Assembly (NCBI GenBank): GCA_905214495.1
Contig: CAJMLW010000007.1
Location: 14,893-78,892, forward strand
Length of the DNA: 64,000 nucleotides
Source of the DNA: an uncultured bacterium
Lineage (GTDB): Bacteria; Bacillota; Negativicutes; Veillonellales; Veillonellaceae
Direction: 5' to 3'
This document shows, in pieces, positions 63,058 to 64,000 of this stretch. The notes beneath the pieces were generated by a model that saw only the letters and a program-made list of their open reading frames with translations, was not told where the DNA came from and did no database searches. The translations under genes and the position numbers were made by a program. Every line of letters starts with the position of its first letter. Position 1 is the first letter of the stretch.

Positions 63058-63446
63058 ATAAGCACCTCGCTTGCCATCATATTTATAGCAGTAATTTTAT
63101 ATGTATATTTATAGTATCATACATACACCACTATATCTGTAACCAAATTAACGAATATCGATATTTTTTAAACTTTATATCAATGAATACATTGTATATC
63201 AATGCATATACCAAAATTACTTATCAAAATAAGTGTGTGACGTTATAACTTTTATTAATGTGCACCATGTAGATACACAATGAATATCGATGCTTTTCAG
63301 TATTTATTTATAGTTTCTCCCCTACAATACAAACAGATGAGCAACGCATAAAAGTACTATTTTTTACGTTCAGGAATGCATTCATTCCTAAAAGTCATAG
63401 TCTATAATTTCAAGTTATTATCGATTATTTCGGTACTTTTTGTTAA
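63058..63446. other. AT-rich spacer between divergent genes
   Basis: It holds the promoter of the molybdopterin oxidoreductase on the minus side. A palindrome AGGAATGCATTCATTCCT lies near 63371-63388 and could be an operator. No reading frame is supported. Confidence 0.4.
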
Positions 63447-63470
63447 CTTATGTGATAAATTTCACGTAAG
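63447..63470 (+). promoter_or_regulatory. CRP/FNR-like palindrome upstream of the malate/lactate dehydrogenase gene
   Basis: CTTATGTGATAAATTTCACGTAAG is symmetrical except for one base pair in each arm. It contains TGTGA-N6-TCACG, close to the CRP consensus TGTGA-N6-TCACA. It lies about 50 bases before the predicted -35 element. A CRP/FNR-family activator is the natural candidate. Confidence 0.6.
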
Positions 63471-63509
63471 TTATGCAAATTATGTAATGCATTAAGTTAT
63501 GTAAAACTA

Positions 63510-63538
63510 TTCAATATCTCTATTTTGTGTGCTATACT
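63510..63538 (+). promoter_or_regulatory. Likely promoter of the malate/lactate dehydrogenase gene
   Basis: TTCAAT (63510-63515) and TATACT (63533-63538) are 17 bases apart and TGC precedes the -10. The -35 is weak, which fits an activator-dependent promoter. The transcript would have a leader of about 110 bases. Confidence 0.6.
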
Positions 63539-63651
63539 GACATTGTCATTTGAGAGGATATAGAACTCACCAGACATCATATCACATTCATTGATATAAC
63601 GGAGTGGGGTCAACTATATCAGGTCATATTTTCTGAAAAGAGGTTTTAACA

Positions 63652-64000
63652 ATGGCAGAAGCTAAAAACACTGTACTTTTCCCTTATGAAACACTTCACA
63701 AACTTTGCATGGACGCTTTCCAAAAATTCGGTTTTTCCGAAAAAGAAGCTGACATCATTCAAGACGTACTTTTGACTTCCGACTTGTTCGGCATTCAAAG
63801 CCATGGTATGCAACGTATGGTTCGTTACCACAAAGGTATCACTAATGGCTTGATCAAAATCGACGCAAAACCTGAAATCGTAAAAGAAACTCCAATCTCC
63901 GCTGTTATCGATGGTCATGATGGTATGGGTCAACTTTTGGGCCACAAAGCTATGGAAATGGCTATCGAAAAAGCTAAAAAATCCGGTGTTGGTATCGTAT
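63652..64000 (+). CDS. Malate/L-lactate dehydrogenase, Ldh2 family (3' end cut)
   Basis: My reading from the ATG at 63652, after GAGG, gives 116 residues without a stop before the window edge. The Ldh2/malate family marks are visible: DVLLTSDLFGIQSHGMQRM, with the conserved His and Arg residues, then VIDGHDGMGQLLG. Such NAD(P) enzymes oxidise malate, lactate or ureidoglycolate. In this context a malate dehydrogenase feeding the fumarase step is the best guess. The product may equally act on lactate. Confidence 0.9.
   Translation, partial: MAEAKNTVLFPYETLHKLCMDAFQKFGFSEKEADIIQDVLLTSDLFGIQSHGMQRMVRYHKGITNGLIKIDAKPEIVKETPISAVIDGHDGMGQLLGHKAMEMAIEKAKKSGVGIV

Overview
The window reads as a chromosome segment of an anaerobic, AT-rich bacterium of the Negativicutes, most likely Veillonella or a close relative. 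This rests on gene content rather than on a marker gene. A two-subunit iron-sulfur fumarate hydratase lies at the left edge and an Ldh2-family malate/lactate dehydrogenase starts at the right edge; both belong to the lactate-malate-fumarate-succinate route of lactate-fermenting Veillonellaceae. TTG and GTG starts preceded by strong Shine-Dalgarno sequences are common.

Layout. 1-1406 (minus): fumarate hydratase beta (cut by the edge) and alpha. 2066-2302 (plus): tRNA-Asn, tRNA-Glu and tRNA-Val behind one promoter, then a secreted protein of unknown function. 3377-12788 (minus): a long cluster, read in transcription order as a MraY/WecA-type glycosyl-phosphotransferase, WecB, two small ATP synthase accessory proteins and atpB-E-F-H-A-G-D-C. 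12835-17183 (minus): an ACT-domain/UPF0210 pair, phosphoglucomutase and a YitT-type membrane protein. 17379-22040 (plus): ispE with an overlapping GntR regulator, an alanine symporter and glutamate dehydrogenase. 22124-29126 (minus): queT under a preQ1 riboswitch, queC, exonuclease III, a sulfurtransferase with a small membrane protein, and a Nudix gene next to a PLD-nuclease/SF2-helicase gene.

29388-36090: a membrane-anchored DUF3829-like protein, then a complete five-gene peptide/nickel-type ABC transporter (minus) controlled by a cobalamin riboswitch with its own terminator, plus the broken tail of a second solute-binding protein. 36402-44513: an APC amino-acid/polyamine transporter, argGH with two palindromes resembling ArgR sites, a monofunctional peptidoglycan glycosyltransferase, a CsoR-family regulator (plus) and ptsH/ptsI. 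44718-49911 (plus): dapF, nhaC-like, fruK, fruA; HPr and enzyme I next door supply phosphate to this fructose PTS. 50037-63057 (mostly minus): two gene tails lying head to head, cysK with a cysteine-free Rrf2 (CymR-type) regulator, ahpC, argS-pyrG with flanking small genes, a cyclophilin lipoprotein with a GIY-YIG protein, a Cof-type phosphatase, DUF1653, brnQ and a stand-alone molybdopterin oxidoreductase. The window ends in the malate/lactate dehydrogenase gene behind a CRP/FNR-like palindrome.

No CRISPR array, intact insertion sequence, prophage or rRNA was seen. The items most worth following are the Nudix plus PLD-helicase pair, the B12-controlled ABC transporter, a three-copy inverted/direct repeat between queC and queT, and a recurrent short word (GTGAAAG followed by C or T) that also builds several intergenic hairpins.
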